DNA of 64,000 nucleotides from contig CM060950.1 in NCBI GenBank assembly GCA_030765055.1, forward strand, positions 278,544,868 to 278,608,867, read 5' to 3'. How positions within the stretch are numbered: position 1 is the stretch's first letter; every line of letters starts with the position of its first letter. The notes beneath the pieces were generated by a model. The model was not told where the DNA came from. It made no database searches and was given only the letters and a program-made list of their open reading frames with translations. Positions 42,046-54,348 of this stretch are shown piece by piece. The DNA comes from Mantis religiosa. Lineage: Eukaryota > Arthropoda > Insecta > Mantodea > Mantidae. A program made the position numbers and the translations under genes.

Positions 42046-42581
42046 TGAGTCATTATTTATTAGGACCTCATTAAGATATATATGTATATGAAATAATGTA
42101 ACATGTGTGTAAAAAAATGTCCCAATGAAAGAATGCTTTCACTACATGCAAAGAATGCTCTTTAGTTTTTTTTAAACAGAAGCCGAGGGTTGGTTAATGA
42201 CCACATCCCGCCAAACTCAGAGGCTAAGGAATGCAGGTCAGAACCTGAAAGCCAGATGGGGAGCAGTGTGGGTGGAAGACGCCAGCTGTGGACCAGTAGC
42301 GAAAACATTCTTTTACCGGGGACTTGATATAAAACTGAGTGGAATAAACAGTTATCTGTGAGTGGAATAAACAGTTATTAGTGCATAATTTATTATTGTT
42401 TCCGTTCCCACGATCCGAGATCTCCATACCCGCATGCTCTCCGTAAGCCTTACCCAATAAGCAGCCGTGGACACAACTTAGACAGCACTAATAAATCAAC
42501 TACGAATAAAAACAATCAATCATTTGCCAATGACTTAAGGTCGCTGCAATAGTGACGCAAGTGACGGGGGCAAACGCGACA
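42046..42581 (+). repeat. Gypsy-2 3' LTR
   Basis: 536 bp from TGAGTCATT to GCGACA, aligned along its length with the 5' LTR. It has the same duplicated AATAAACAGTTAT stretch. Confidence 0.88.
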
Positions 42582-42661
42582 AGTCTCCTTTCAGAATTGG
42601 TAACAGCCTAATGCTTTTAGTGCGCAGCTTTACTCAGCTGCCACCTCAGGTTAATAGGAGT
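42582..42661. mobile_element. MITE-like element, right part
   Basis: Inverted copy of the left end at 36477-36530, followed by GTACA (42662-42666) and the uninterrupted module array. Confidence 0.7.
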
Positions 42662-43115
42662 GTACATAGGCGTTTATAATTATAAAATCGTATTAGTATT
42701 ACTTGCTGTTGTTAATAATGAGTTTTTATTCATGGAGGCACTTAAGTTTTGTAGTTCTCAGCAGTCCGTTGCATATTATGCCTGTGTAATCATATCTTAC
42801 TGTTGAAAAGAAGCCCATGCGTCAAAGTTGATATGCTATTACTAACTTTTTTATGTACGACATCTGACCACTTTGCATATTTCCTATTTAACGGGCTCTC
42901 TGCTGAAGATTTTTAACTGAAAAAAAATGTTAGATACTGCGACGGCTTTGAACCAGTGACATGGGGCTCAGTGCTGGTGGGTTACTTATAGTGTGTGTGA
43001 TCCTCTTTATTTTATATAAAAATCTCTTATTACGGAATGATCTTTCTGAAAGTATATTAGTATTAATTATTCATAATGCGCGGTTTCGAGGTTACCAAAA
43101 CGAAGCCAAAATATA

Positions 43116-43187
43116 ACCGCTGGCGGGATTCGAACCCGCAAGCTTCGGATTAGGAGTCCGACGCCTTCTCCATTAGGCCACGAGGGC
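43116..43187 (-). tRNA. tRNA-Arg(CCT)-like sequence inside a repeat
   Basis: 72 nt on the minus strand. CCT anticodon, strong T arm (GCGGG/CCCGC) and B box. The acceptor stem has two mismatches. Same status as 119-190. Confidence 0.5.
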
Positions 43188-43266
43188 TTATGCTCACTTT
43201 TGTCTGATTTATTCTATATCAGTGTAACTACTGCTCCATTCAGAGGTTGAGACAGACAGGGAGACG

Positions 43267-43274
<8 letters not shown>

Positions 43275-43354
<80 letters not shown>
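43275..43354. repeat. (GA)n microsatellite
   Basis: About 40 GA repeats, directly after the tRNA-like sequence of an alpha module. Confidence 0.97.
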
Positions 43355-43356
<2 letters not shown>

Positions 43357-44439
43357 AATATTAAGCGAGATGCATATAAATTAGGCTTTTCTGATCTTAT
43401 ACAATGTGTTGAATAGCCATGCATAAAAGGACTTAGATGTATAAGCAATTATAACTATACACGTTTATGAGAATTCACTGTTAAAGTTAATATTGAGGTT
43501 TTATTTATGGGTTCACTCACTATAATATAGGCGATTCTCAGCAACCCGTTTTATATTGCCGTGGAAGTTTTCTTAATTTTGATCAAGAGCGTCCTCAAGC
43601 ATGACGTTATTTTACGAGTCCTAAATAAACGACAATTGATTACTGATATATTTCCCATTCTACGGAACGCATGTTAAAAATTTTGTCATAAAAATCGTCT
43701 TCAAGCGTGTTTAAACCCTCAGTCTCCGGAAAGTAATAGCTGGCATGTTACTTATACAGTTTGTGTTTTTCACAGTGATATATAAAGAAAACGTTTCCTA
43801 TATCCGTAACTATATATAATAGTGTGTTAGCATTAGCTGATAAATATTATTTTGTGGTTTTCATGGGGCCATTATAACTTATGTGTTTCTCAGCCGCGCA
43901 TTGTATACTGGCCGTGAAAATCTCCTTAATTTTGCACGCGGCCTCTTTATCAGGCTTGATTTTATTTTACATGACCTAAATCTACGACGCTTGACCACCG
44001 GGTTATTTCCCTTTCCAAGAACCATATTCGCTTGCATCTACAGTAGCATTGGCAATAAGATGAATTCTGTAAACGTTCATCTCGACCAACATGAACTAGG
44101 TAGGATGGTAAGTTGACAAACATAGTTTATACATGGGTAGAGAAAGTAATGTGAGTACAACACATCAGATTCTCTGCCTAGTAAGATTTTGTTTATTTTA
44201 TAACGTTAAGTAGCTACGTGAAAGTAATGCAGGATTTAAAGATCTTCTGAGGATATATTCACTTGCAAAATTTCATTTGGAATAAAATATATTTTATATA
44301 TCGCAATTTTCTTAAAATAATTGGAACCATTTGATTGTTTGGTACTATGAGATAAACAAAACCTTATTACACAAAATATGTAGATTTGCTTTTAGAATGC
44401 AATTTCCTATAAATAATTGTGTGTATGTGTGTGTCTGTG

Positions 44440-44870
44440 TGGTGAATAAAACCATTTATCAGACATTATTCGCTTCTGATTTTAGTTTGGATACACGTGT
44501 GCTTTTCAAAACCACACAGGAAATAAAAGTTCAAAACTTCTGCAAACTGCACAAAACCCTAAAATAACTCCAAAACTACATAGAAAATCACCTCTTGTCA
44601 TCCTTCATCTCATAATTGCACATGCTTATCTGAATAACCATCTTTATAGGATTGAACTTTCAAACTCAGCATACTGCCTCTTATGTACCAGAACAGAAAT
44701 TATGAATATGGAGCATCTAGAATCATGGAGCAGGCCTAAAATATGTGTCCTGACGTTCCCAAATACTGGCAGGCTAGAAGGAGAAAGGCTTGGTTGTCAA
44801 CTCCTGAGAATGGGACACACACACGCACACACGCACGCACACACACGCACACACACACACTTTTCTGGAT
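44440..44870 (+). pseudogene. LINE ORF2 C-terminal tail, degraded, with (AC)n tail
   Basis: Paralogue of 55664-56062 with stops and shifts. It ends in an (AC)n run at 44817-44861 and a TTTTCTGGA stretch that looks like the natural LINE 3' end. Confidence 0.5.
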
Positions 44871-45733
44871 TCGGAACAAATTAATTGTGCTATCAACATG
44901 ATAATCATGATCATTAACAACATCATTCCTTAGTCATGTAAAGATAAGGAAGTTTGAATGTCATCACAAAGCGACCAGCTCTATAGTTTCATTACAAGCC
45001 AACACAAGCCACGCTCCCGAGAGCGCGGAGTGGAGGTGTAAAGCAGAGTGGGAGTGAACAAATGGAGGAAGTGCTTAGTACCTAAGTGATACATAGACTT
45101 CGCTTAGGAGTAAATTGATATTTTCATTTGTTACGGTATGATATCTCAACGAACACCATACAATCATATCTGAACTAAATATAGTCACGACAATAGACAC
45201 ATAATAATGTATTGCTGATTGACCAGTGAGGTATTAACAAATATTCACATCACAAACATTTTTCTGATGCCTAAATGTGGAATGTAAGCACTGATTATCC
45301 TGTAGTCACTCAGATCCCAGCATGCTATTCAGACTTCTCGATTTATATACTGCTTTATTAATGAACTATATGCAATTAAGTAAATCCTGGAAACCGATTA
45401 TCTAAAGTCAATCCTGTTGATTTGGAACTTCAAAAGTTCAGTATGCAATTTAGCACATCCAATATTAATGCAATGGAAATTGATCTACTTGTTTTTAAGT
45501 AAAGTTAAATATAGAACTTATACATTTTATGACTGAGTGTAAAGAAACGACAAATTGGACACAAAAATAAACTATAAAACCCCCTTAAGGAAACCCAGCA
45601 TTGGTTTCATCGTGCACTGATACTATCACTTACATACAGGTTGCTTTTTCGAAACGCCTGCGAACGAATATAGCCATTTCGTAGTTTATAACTTAACTAG
45701 TCCGAATTTTGGTGTTAAAGCTGCTAAATTCTC
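44871..45733. repeat. Composite-unit spacer, no gene
   Basis: Matches 49066-49975 closely over its whole length. It has TCATCA-type short repeats near the start and no ORF with a motif. Confidence 0.65.
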
Positions 45734-46665
45734 TTATGTACAATTGTACTCACCATTAATTATTACATTATTTTGTGATGAGGCAGCGCTGGAACTCGTA
45801 CATACTCGTTCTTCCGGCTGCTCTTCCTGGTGTGGACAGTCTTTGTCCAGGTGTCCCGGCTCTCCACACCTGTAACACAGGCCAGTATTTCTTTGCCGGC
45901 TTTCCTTGACTGTTTTTGGGACTCCATTATAGCGGATACACCTGGTTTGCGTCGTCGGGGTAACCGTCACCTTGGCCGCCTCCATCCTCAATGCTGCCGT
46001 TAACGCCTCGTGGATAGATTTGTAGTTGCGAGCATTAGGCGCTGACCTACCTCGGTGTCTCGTAACCCGTCCACAAATGTGTAGGCAGCGTCTCGAGATA
46101 TGAACTAGGGTGGGAGATCGACTAAGGCTTTCCTGGCCAGGTAATCAATTGCCAGGGTGAAGTCCAGCGGCGTCTCCCCTGGGGGTTGTGACCTTGATGT
46201 CAGCTGGCTTCAGCAGGCTGCGACTAGGCGGTGGTTTCCGAATCAGTTCTCCAGGGCTTCGCAGATATCTTTGGGCACCGCCGCAGCCTGAACAGCCTTT
46301 CGGATTTCTGCGGCCCGTCCCATGAGTCTGGCTATTAGCTGTGTGGCCTCTTCCTTCACTGACCTCTTGTTGTGCTTGGCCACATTGTCAAACTGGCGCC
46401 GAAAGACTTCGAATGTTGTCGCGACATCGTATTTAGGAGGGTTGACACGTGCAAATGTGCCGCGTTCTGACGCGTCGGCCTACACGTTCTTCAACCTCCT
46501 GCCCAAGATGTCTTCTACCATGGCGTTCAGTGACTTGGTGATGCTGTCGGCCTTTCCGTCCAGGTCGTTGACGCGGTTCACCAGGTGCTCGACACGCTCG
46601 CCCAACACCATGACGTCCCACTTTACGCCCAACAACTGCTCCTCAAAATTGGCGACAAACCACAA
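45734..46665 (-). pseudogene. gag: Gyp-C gag fragment with intact zinc knuckle
   Basis: The minus frame 45734-45991 reads MRMEAAKVTVTPTTQTR and then GLCYRCGEPGHLDKDCPH, a perfect CX2CX4HX4C zinc knuckle as in gypsy and retroviral nucleocapsids. The N-terminal coiled-coil part is at 46480-46665 (LGERVEHLVNRVNDLDGKAD). The capsid part between is in shifted frames. It corresponds to gag of copy 3 at 29400-30396. Its left end (45760-45830) recurs at 49976-50027, so the broken gag was part of the unit when it duplicated. Confidence 0.8.
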
Positions 46666-47331
46666 TCACCATCTTAGGAGTCCGATGCTTAACTCATTAG
46701 GTCATGAGGGCTACTATACACTGTCGCGTTACAATACATCAGTGGATCAATTGCCGCACGCAGATGGAGGGACAGTTTGAGAGCGAGAGAGAGAGAGGAC
46801 ATAAAATAACTTAGCCGTCTTTCTTATCGTCTCATAGTTCGTTTGCTGTAAGGAAGAGTTATAAATTAAGGTAGTCGGTACATAGGCGTATATAAATATA
46901 AAATAGCGTTTGAATTACCTGTTGTATTTAATAATGAGTTTTTATTTTTGGAGACACTTAACTTCTGTAGTTCTCAGCAGCTGGTTGCATATTATGCGTG
47001 TGAAATCTTAACTTAATGTTGATAAGGAGTCTATACGTCACAATGGATATGCTATTACTAACTTTTTATGTACGACACCTGACCATCTTGTATATTTCCT
47101 TTTTAACGGGCTCTCTGCTAAAGGTTTTTAACGAAAAAAAAATGTTACATACTGAGACGGGATTGAACCAGTGACATCGGAACTCAAAGCTGGCGTGTTA
47201 CTCATAGAGAGTGTGTGACTCGTAATTTTATATAAAAGAACCCTAATACGGAATTATATTTGCAAAGTATATCAATATTGATTATTCATAATGCGCGGTT
47301 TCCAGATTACCAAAACGATGCCAAAAAATAA

Positions 47332-47403
47332 CCCCCGGCGGGATTCGAAACCGCAATCTTCGGATTAGGAGTCCGACACCTTATCCATAAGGCCACGAGG
47401 GCT
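47332..47403 (-). tRNA. tRNA-Arg(CCT)-like sequence inside a repeat
   Basis: 72 nt on the minus strand with a CCT anticodon. The T arm is weakened (GCGGTTTCGAATCCCGC). Probably a pseudogene. Confidence 0.45.
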
Positions 47404-47479
47404 TGTACTTACTTTCGCGTTATTTATGTTATATCAGTGGAACTGCTTCTCTATTCAGAGGCTGAGACAGAGAGACGCA

Positions 47480-47482
<3 letters not shown>

Positions 47483-47555
<73 letters not shown>
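47483..47555. repeat. (GA)n microsatellite
   Basis: About 36 GA repeats in the alpha module. Confidence 0.97.
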
Positions 47556-47561
<6 letters not shown>

Positions 47562-48649
47562 AAGAAAGATGCATTTAAAATAGCATTTTGTCATCTTATA
47601 CAATCCGCCTTGCTCTGTGGAGCAGCTATACATAAAAGGACTCAGCTGTATACGGAACTATAACTATACACGTTAATAAGCATTCACTGTTTACGTTAAT
47701 ATTGAGCTTTTATTTATGGGTTCACCATAGTTTAAGTGATACTCAGCAGCCCATTTTATATTGGTCGTGGAAGTTTTCTTAATTTCGATCAAGAGCGCTC
47801 TCTCGCTGGACATTACTTTACGAGCCCTAAATAAACGACAATTGATTACTGATATATTTCCCATTCAAGGGAAAATATGCTAAAGATTTTGACATAAAAA
47901 TACGTATTCAAGCAGGTTTAGACCCTCAGTCTCGGGAAAGTTATAGCAGGCGTGTTGCTTATACAGTTGGTGTGTTTCACAGTGATATATAAAGGAAACG
48001 TTTTCTATATCCGTAATTATATTTATAAAGGTGTGTTAGCATTAACTGAGAAAAATTATTTTGTGGTTTTTGTGGGGCCAATATAACTTGTGTTTTTCAG
48101 CCGCGCATTGCACTCTGGCCATGAAAATCTCCTTAATTTTAACGCCGCCACTTTATCAGGCTTGAGGTTCTTTTACATAACCTAAATCTATGACACTTGA
48201 CCACCGGAGTTATTTCCCTTTCAAAGAACCATATTCGCTTGCACCTACAGTAGCATTGGCAAAGAGGTGTATTCTGTAAACGTTCATCTCGACCAACATG
48301 AAGTGGGTAGGATGGTAAGAGTTGGCAAACATAGTTTATACATGAGTAGAGAAAGTAATGTGAGTACAACACATCAGATTGTAAGATTTTGTTTATGTTT
48401 CAAGGTTTAGTAGCTACGTAAACGTAATGCGGGATTTAAAGATCTTCAGAGGATATTTTCACTACATGCAAGGTTTCATTTGGCATAAAAATAAATTTTA
48501 TATATTGCAATTTTCTTAAAATCATTGGAACTATTTTATTGTTTGGTACTATGAGATAAACAAAATCTTATTACAAAAAAAATTAGATTGCATTTAAGTA
48601 TACAATTTCCATAAAATAATTTTGTGTATGTGTGTGTGCCTGTGTGGTG

Positions 48650-49065
48650 AATAAACAAATTTATGAGACATTATTTGTTTCTGATTTTAGTTTGGAAACA
48701 ATTGTGCTTTCTAAAACCACACATGGAAGTAAAAACTCAAAATTTCTGCAAATTGCACACAACCTTAAAATAATTCCATAACTGTCTAGAAAATCACCTG
48801 TTGTCATCCTTCGTCTCATAATTGCACATGATTACCTGAATGACCATCTTTATAGGACTGGACTTTCAAATTGATCATACTGCCAACTATGTACCAGAGA
48901 GGATATTATGAATAAGGAGCATCTGGAATCATGGCAGGCTTAAAATATGTGCCCTTACGTCACTAAATACTGGGAGGCTAGAAGTGGAAAGGCTTGGATG
49001 TCAACTCCTAGCATTGGACACACACGCACGCACGCACACGCACACACACTTTTCTGGAATGGGAA
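48650..49065 (+). pseudogene. LINE ORF2 C-terminal tail, degraded
   Basis: Third copy of the tail seen at 55664-56062, broken by stops, with a CACACGCACGC-rich 3' end at 49017-49050. Confidence 0.5.
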
Positions 49066-50027
49066 CAAATCAATTGTGCTATCATCATGATAATCATCAT
49101 CATCATCAACAACAACAACAACATCATTCCTTAGTCATGTACAGATAAGGAAATTTTAATATCATCACAAAAGCGACCAGCTCTATAGTTTCATTACAAG
49201 TCAATACAAGCCACGCTCCCGAGAGCTCAGAGTGGAGGTGTAAGACAGAGTGGGCGAGCACAAATGGAAGAAATGCTTAGTACCTAAGTGATACATAGAC
49301 TTCGCTTAAGCAGTAAATTGATATTTTCTTTTGTTACAGTATGATATCTCAACACAAAACCTTACGATCAACACTGAACTAAATATAGTCACGACAATAG
49401 ACACACATAATAATGTATGGCTGATTGATCAGTGAAGTATTAACAAATATTCACATTACAAACTCTTACTGGTTGCTAAATGTGTAATGTAAGCACTTAT
49501 TATGCTGTAGTCACTCAGATACCGGCATGCTATTCAGACTTCTTGATTTATACACTGCTTTATTAATGAGCTATATGCAATTAAATAAATCCTGGAAACC
49601 GATTATCTAAAGTCAATCTAGTTGATTTGTAACTTCAGAAGTTCAGTATGCACTTTAGCATCATCCAGTATTAATGCAAAGGAGATAGACTTACTTGTTT
49701 TTAAGTAAAGATAAACATGGAACCTAGACATTTCATGACTTAGTGTAAAGAAACGACAAATTAGACACAAAAATAAACTATAAAATCCCATTATGGAACC
49801 CAGCATTTGTTACATCGTGCAGTGATACTATCAATTACATACAGGATGTTGTTTCGAAATGCCACCGAACGAAAATAGACGTTTCGTAGTTTATAAATTA
49901 ACTAGTCCGAATTTCGGTGTTAAAGCTGCCAAATTCTCTTACGTATAATTGTACTCACCATTAACTATTACATTATTTTGTGATTAAGCAGCGCTGGAAC
50001 TCGTATGTATTCGTTCTTCCGGCTGCC
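49066..50027. repeat. Composite-unit spacer plus Gyp-C gag sliver
   Basis: 49066-49975 matches 44871-45760. 49976-50027 is the start of the same gag fragment, then the similarity stops and a different tandem repeat begins. Confidence 0.7.
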
Positions 50028-50039
50028 ATGTCCCAAATT

Positions 50040-50480
50040 CTATACAGCTTAAATCAATATAAGTAGTAGCCAGAAACAAATGACTATCCGCAGGAAATAG
50101 AAGGAAAGCTCAGGTGTTGAGCAAGTGGGCAGTGACTGCTATTTCCGAAGTTCTTTAACACATAAATCAATATAAGAGGTTGCCTGAAACAAGTGAATAT
50201 CGAGAGGAATTAGAAGAAAAGCCCAGGTGTTGAGCAAGTGGGCAATAACTGCTATTTCCGAAGTTCTTTAAGACATAAATCAATATAAGTGGTTGCCTGA
50301 AACAAGTGAATATCGAGAGGAACTAGAAGAAAAGCTCAGATGTTGAGCAAGTGGGCAATAACTGCTATTTCCGAAGTTCTTTACGACATTAATCAATATT
50401 AGTGGTTGCCGGAAACAAGTGAATATCGACAGGAATAGCAAAGATTACCAAAGTGTTGAGCACGTGGACATCATTTGTTT
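50040..50480. repeat. Tandem repeat, period about 113 bp, four copies
   Basis: The marker AAATCAATATAAG occurs at about 50054, 50164 and 50276, with a variant at 50392. Units share AAGCTCAGGTGTTGAGCAAG and CTGCTATTTCCGAAGTTC. No coding. Confidence 0.85.
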
Positions 50481-50499
50481 CAAAGTAAACAAAGGCTTT

Positions 50500-52465
50500 A
50501 AAGAAAATACTCAAGTTTGGAAATTTTCTATTATCCAAAAAATATTTTATAAGATAAATGTAAGCTCTAAGCGGCCTGTATTTTTTTGAAATCCATATGC
50601 TTCATGCTCACAAATAACAAAGTTGGAGGTTTTCTCTTATCCAAAGAGACTGTTATCAATAAACTCTATGCTCTTAGGAGCCTGTATACATTTGAACCTC
50701 ATTTGTTTCATCCTAGCAAATGACTTAATGTTGGAGGTTTTCTCTTATCCAAGAAGTTTGTTATACGTTTACTCTAAGCTCTATGGAGCCTGTACTCTTT
50801 TGAACTTTATTTGAATCACCCTACGAAATAGCTTATGTTGTAGGACTTCTCCTATGCCAAATGATTTGCCAATTGTTAGCTCTAAGCTCTTTGGAGCCTG
50901 TACCCATTTTAACTTCATTTGTTTCACTATCCGATATGACAACGTTCGAAAATTCTCTTAAACATTATTATTGTTGACTGTTAACGCTAAGCTATAAGGA
51001 GCCTGTACTCATTTGAAATTCATTTGTTTCACCCTCGCAAATGACTTTATGATGGAGGTTTTCTGTTATCCAAAGACATGGTTATGTATTAAATCTAAGT
51101 TCTATGGGCCGGTTTTTTTAACTTCATTTGCTCCATAATCCGAAATAACTTAATGTTGGAGGTTTTCTCTTATGCAAAATGATTGTCATTTGTTAACTCC
51201 AATCTCTGTAGAGCCTGTATTCATTTGATCCTCATTTGTTTCACTATTCGGTATGACATTATGTTGGAGGCTTTCTCTTATCCAAAAGGATTATTATCTG
51301 TTAAGTGTAAACTCTATGGAACCTTTACTAATTTCAATATCATTTGTTTCATCCTCCGAAATGACTTAAAGTTGGAGGTTATCTTTAATACATAAATATA
51401 TTTATCATTTAACTCTAAGCTCTAAGGAGCCTGCACTCATATGAACATATTTGTTTCATCCTCACAAATGACTCAATGTTAGAGGCTCTCTCTTTTCTAA
51501 AAAGATTGTTATTATTTAACATTAAGGCTAATGGGGCCTTTACACCTTTAAACTTCATTTGCTTCACCACCCGAAAAAAACTTACTGTTGGAGGTTTCTT
51601 CTTATACAAGATTGTTTTCTTCTTTTAAATCTAAGCTCTTTGGATCCTGTACATATTAGAACTTCAATTGTGTCACTATCTGATATGACTTAGTGTTGAA
51701 GGTCTTCTCTTAAGCAAAAAGACTGTCATTTGTTAACTCCAAACTCTGTGGAGCCTGTACACATTTGATCTTCATTAGTATCACTATCCGTTATGTCTTA
51801 ATGTTGGAGGTATTCTCTTGTCCAAGAAAATTGATATATGTTAAAGTTAAGCTCTATGGAGCCTATACTAATTTGAACAACATTTGTTTCATCCTCGCAA
51901 ATGATTTAAGCTGGAAGTTTTCCATTATCCCAAAAGATTGTTGTCTTTAAACTCTAAGCACTAAGGAGCCTATACTCATTTGAACATCTTTTGTTTCATA
52001 CCCGCAAATGACTTAAAGCAGGAAGTTTTCCGTTATCCATAAAAGATTGTTATCTTTAAACTCTAAGCACTAAATAGCCTGTACTCATTTTATTTGAACA
52101 TCATTTGTTTCATCCTCGCAAATGACTTAAATTTGGAAGTTTTCCGTTATCCAAAAAGATTGATGTCTTTCAACTCTAAGCTCTATGAAGCCTGTACTCA
52201 TTTGAACATCATTTTTGTCATCCTCGCAAATTACTTAATATCGCAGGTTTTGTCTTATTTCTAAATATTGTTATCTGTTAAATCTAAACTCTATTAAGCC
52301 TTTGCTCTTTTGAACTTCATTTAATTCATCCTCCGAAATTACTTAGAGTTGGAGGTCTTCTCTTTCACAAAATGATCGTCATTTGTTAACTCCAATCTCG
52401 GTGGAGCCTGTACTCATTTAAACTTCATTTGTTTCACTATCGAGTATGACTTAATGTTGGAGGTA
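50500..52465. repeat. Satellite-like tandem repeat, 108-bp period, about 19 copies
   Basis: The marker GTTGGAGGTTTTCTC (with variants) occurs at 50513, 50622, 50730, 50837, 50944, 51051, 51155, 51263, 51371, 51478, 51587, 51695, 51803, 51910, 52018, 52131, 52239, 52348 and 52455. The mean spacing is 108 bp. Units also share CTCTAAGCTCTAAGGAGCC and TTCATTTGTTTCA. Units differ by roughly a fifth of positions, so the array is old. Confidence 0.9.
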
Positions 52466-53560
52466 ATAGCTCGAATATCCATTTCATATATACACATGAT
52501 ATACACATATCATCATCACCCTTATCTGTACAATTTATGGGACATGAATATTTCCATTGAAGTTTTCTCTGTCATGAGCTTTCCACGTCTTTTAGTTTAA
52601 ATTATATATAGGGACTATGCCATACATAAACTCATAGTTCTGTTTGGAAATTATGAGATACACACAATATCATTACACAATTATGTAGATTTCTCTCAGA
52701 TATACAATTTCGGCCAAATAACGTGTGTGTGTGCGTGTTTGTGTGTGTTTGTGAGTGTTTGTGTCGGTACGTGTGATCGTCGAAGGAGCCAATTTCTGTG
52801 ATTTTCCTTGCTAATGATTTGAGTTTTCAAACACTTATACTTTCCTGAAAATGGAATGTATTATTAGTAAAACAATTATCAGCATCATAATCATCATTTC
52901 TTAGCCATAGCGAGAAGGAAATTTCAAAGTCATCAGGAAGTGACCAGCCATAAAATTTGATTCAGATGAGGTGGCAGACCTCGAAATATGCGTACAACAT
53001 TGGACGACTCCATCTTCTGTTGTTAGGGGAGGAAACCTTAGTTCACTTAATAATTTACTTGGGAGAGGACGGCGATGGTACTACAGATTCTTCAAGTGGG
53101 GAGGATAAATGCCATTTTGAAACAGAGAAACCAATAAGAGATGAAGTGCCCGTTTAGAATGCCTAAAATATATCACACTGCAATAACACTTAATACTTTA
53201 AACCAGCCTCAAGGTAAGTGTACAAACAGATCTCAGCATGCAGTGAGATGAGAGAGCTAACAGCTTCCCCCATCACACTATTCTCTACTCCTTCAAGGCG
53301 TGTCGGACTGCCAACTCATATGAATCAAACTGCATTAAATATATTTACTCCCAATAAAACCCATGGTCCTCCTACGGGTTTGAAATCGTGACTTCGGAAA
53401 CCAGATGCCAGCATGTTACTTACACAACACCGGATGAGCTATACGCAAAGTGACGATAAACAAAACACTTCGTTAGGAAGAGCATTAGAATCAAATAGTT
53501 CTTTATACATACCCAACCATGCTCAGTTTGGCGGTTACATATGTAAAACTTCCTTATATC
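52466..53560. repeat. Composite-unit segment shared with 35106-36170
   Basis: Starts with a ATCATCACCC-TATCTGTACAATTTATGGG stretch found also at 35112. Includes a GT-rich run near 52720-52770. The open frame at 52957-53157 is shared in part with 35550-35750 but has no known motif. Confidence 0.65.
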
Positions 53561-53768
53561 CGTAATTATATATGTCGGAGTATTAAATGTTTAGAGTGAG
53601 CGGTTTCGAAATTACCAAAAAGAAGGCAGAAAATAAAAGCGGGCAGGACTCGAAACAACAATCAACATATTAGGAGTCGATGCCTTATTCATTAGGTTAT
53701 GAGGGCTACTATACACTGTCGTGTTAAAATACATCTGTAGAACAATTGTCACCACAGATGGAGGGACA

Positions 53769-53772
<4 letters not shown>

Positions 53773-53817
<45 letters not shown>
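53773..53817. repeat. (GA)n microsatellite
   Basis: About 22 GA repeats. Confidence 0.95.
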
Positions 53818-53823
<6 letters not shown>

Positions 53824-54348
53824 GACATAAAATAACTTTGCCGTCTTTCTTGTCTCATAGTTCGTTTGCTGTAAGGAACAGTTATAAATTAAAGTAGTCG
53901 ATGCATAGGCATATATATAAAAGCGTGTTGGTATTACTGGTTGAAGTTAGTAATGTCTTATTATTCATGAAGACACCTAACTTCTGTAGTTCTCAGCAGC
54001 CCGTTGCCTATTATGTGTGTGTCATCTTAAATTAATATTGATAAGAAGCCCATACGACAAAGTTGATATGCTATTAATAACTTGCTATGTACGACATCTG
54101 ACCATTATGTATATTTCCTATTTAAAAGGCTCCACGCTAAAGATTTTTAACGAAAAAAAAACTGTTAGATACTGCCATGGGTTTGAACCAGTGACATCGG
54201 GACTCAAGAGCTGGCCTGTTACTTATAGAGTGTGTGTCTCATAACTTTATATAAAACTCTTAATACGGAATTACCTTAATAAAAATACGTTCATATTAAT
54301 TATTCACAATGCCCAGTTTCGAGATAAAGAAAACGAAGCCCAAAAATA

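Larger units (their letters stand above)
36632..42581 (+). mobile_element. Gypsy-2: Ty3/gypsy-type deletion derivative
   Basis: It has LTRs of 537 and 536 bp that differ at about 17 positions by eye, the same tRNA-Lys primer site as Gypsy-1, a coiled-coil gag, a short protease start, then a large deletion. RNase H and a full integrase follow. It is related to Gypsy-1 in gag, integrase and gene order. It cannot make its own cDNA, so it must have moved with help or lost the region after insertion. Confidence 0.9.
42667..44440. repeat. tRNA-module array
   Basis: Anchors at about 42660, 43030, 43440 and 43800 (spacing 360-410 bp). Matches 46880-48650 and 53905-55670. The second module carries a good tRNA-Arg-like sequence and a (GA)n tract. 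Confidence 0.8.
46666..48650. repeat. tRNA-module array, second copy of the 42.7 kb array
   Basis: Anchors at about 46880, 47245, 47650 and 48010. Offset of about 4.2 kb from 42667-44440. A truncated alpha module with a tRNA-like remnant starts it at 46666. Confidence 0.8.

Noticed and set aside
50623..51950. A repeat protein encoded by the 108-bp array
   Set aside because: Frames break between units, several intervals are not multiples of three, and units are too diverged to keep one frame. Kept only as a low-interest check.
52957..53157. Small acidic protein, partly shared with 35550-35750
   Set aside because: The shared part is broken in the other copy and lies in repeat DNA that has decayed LINE-tail sequence beside it; no sign of selection can be seen.
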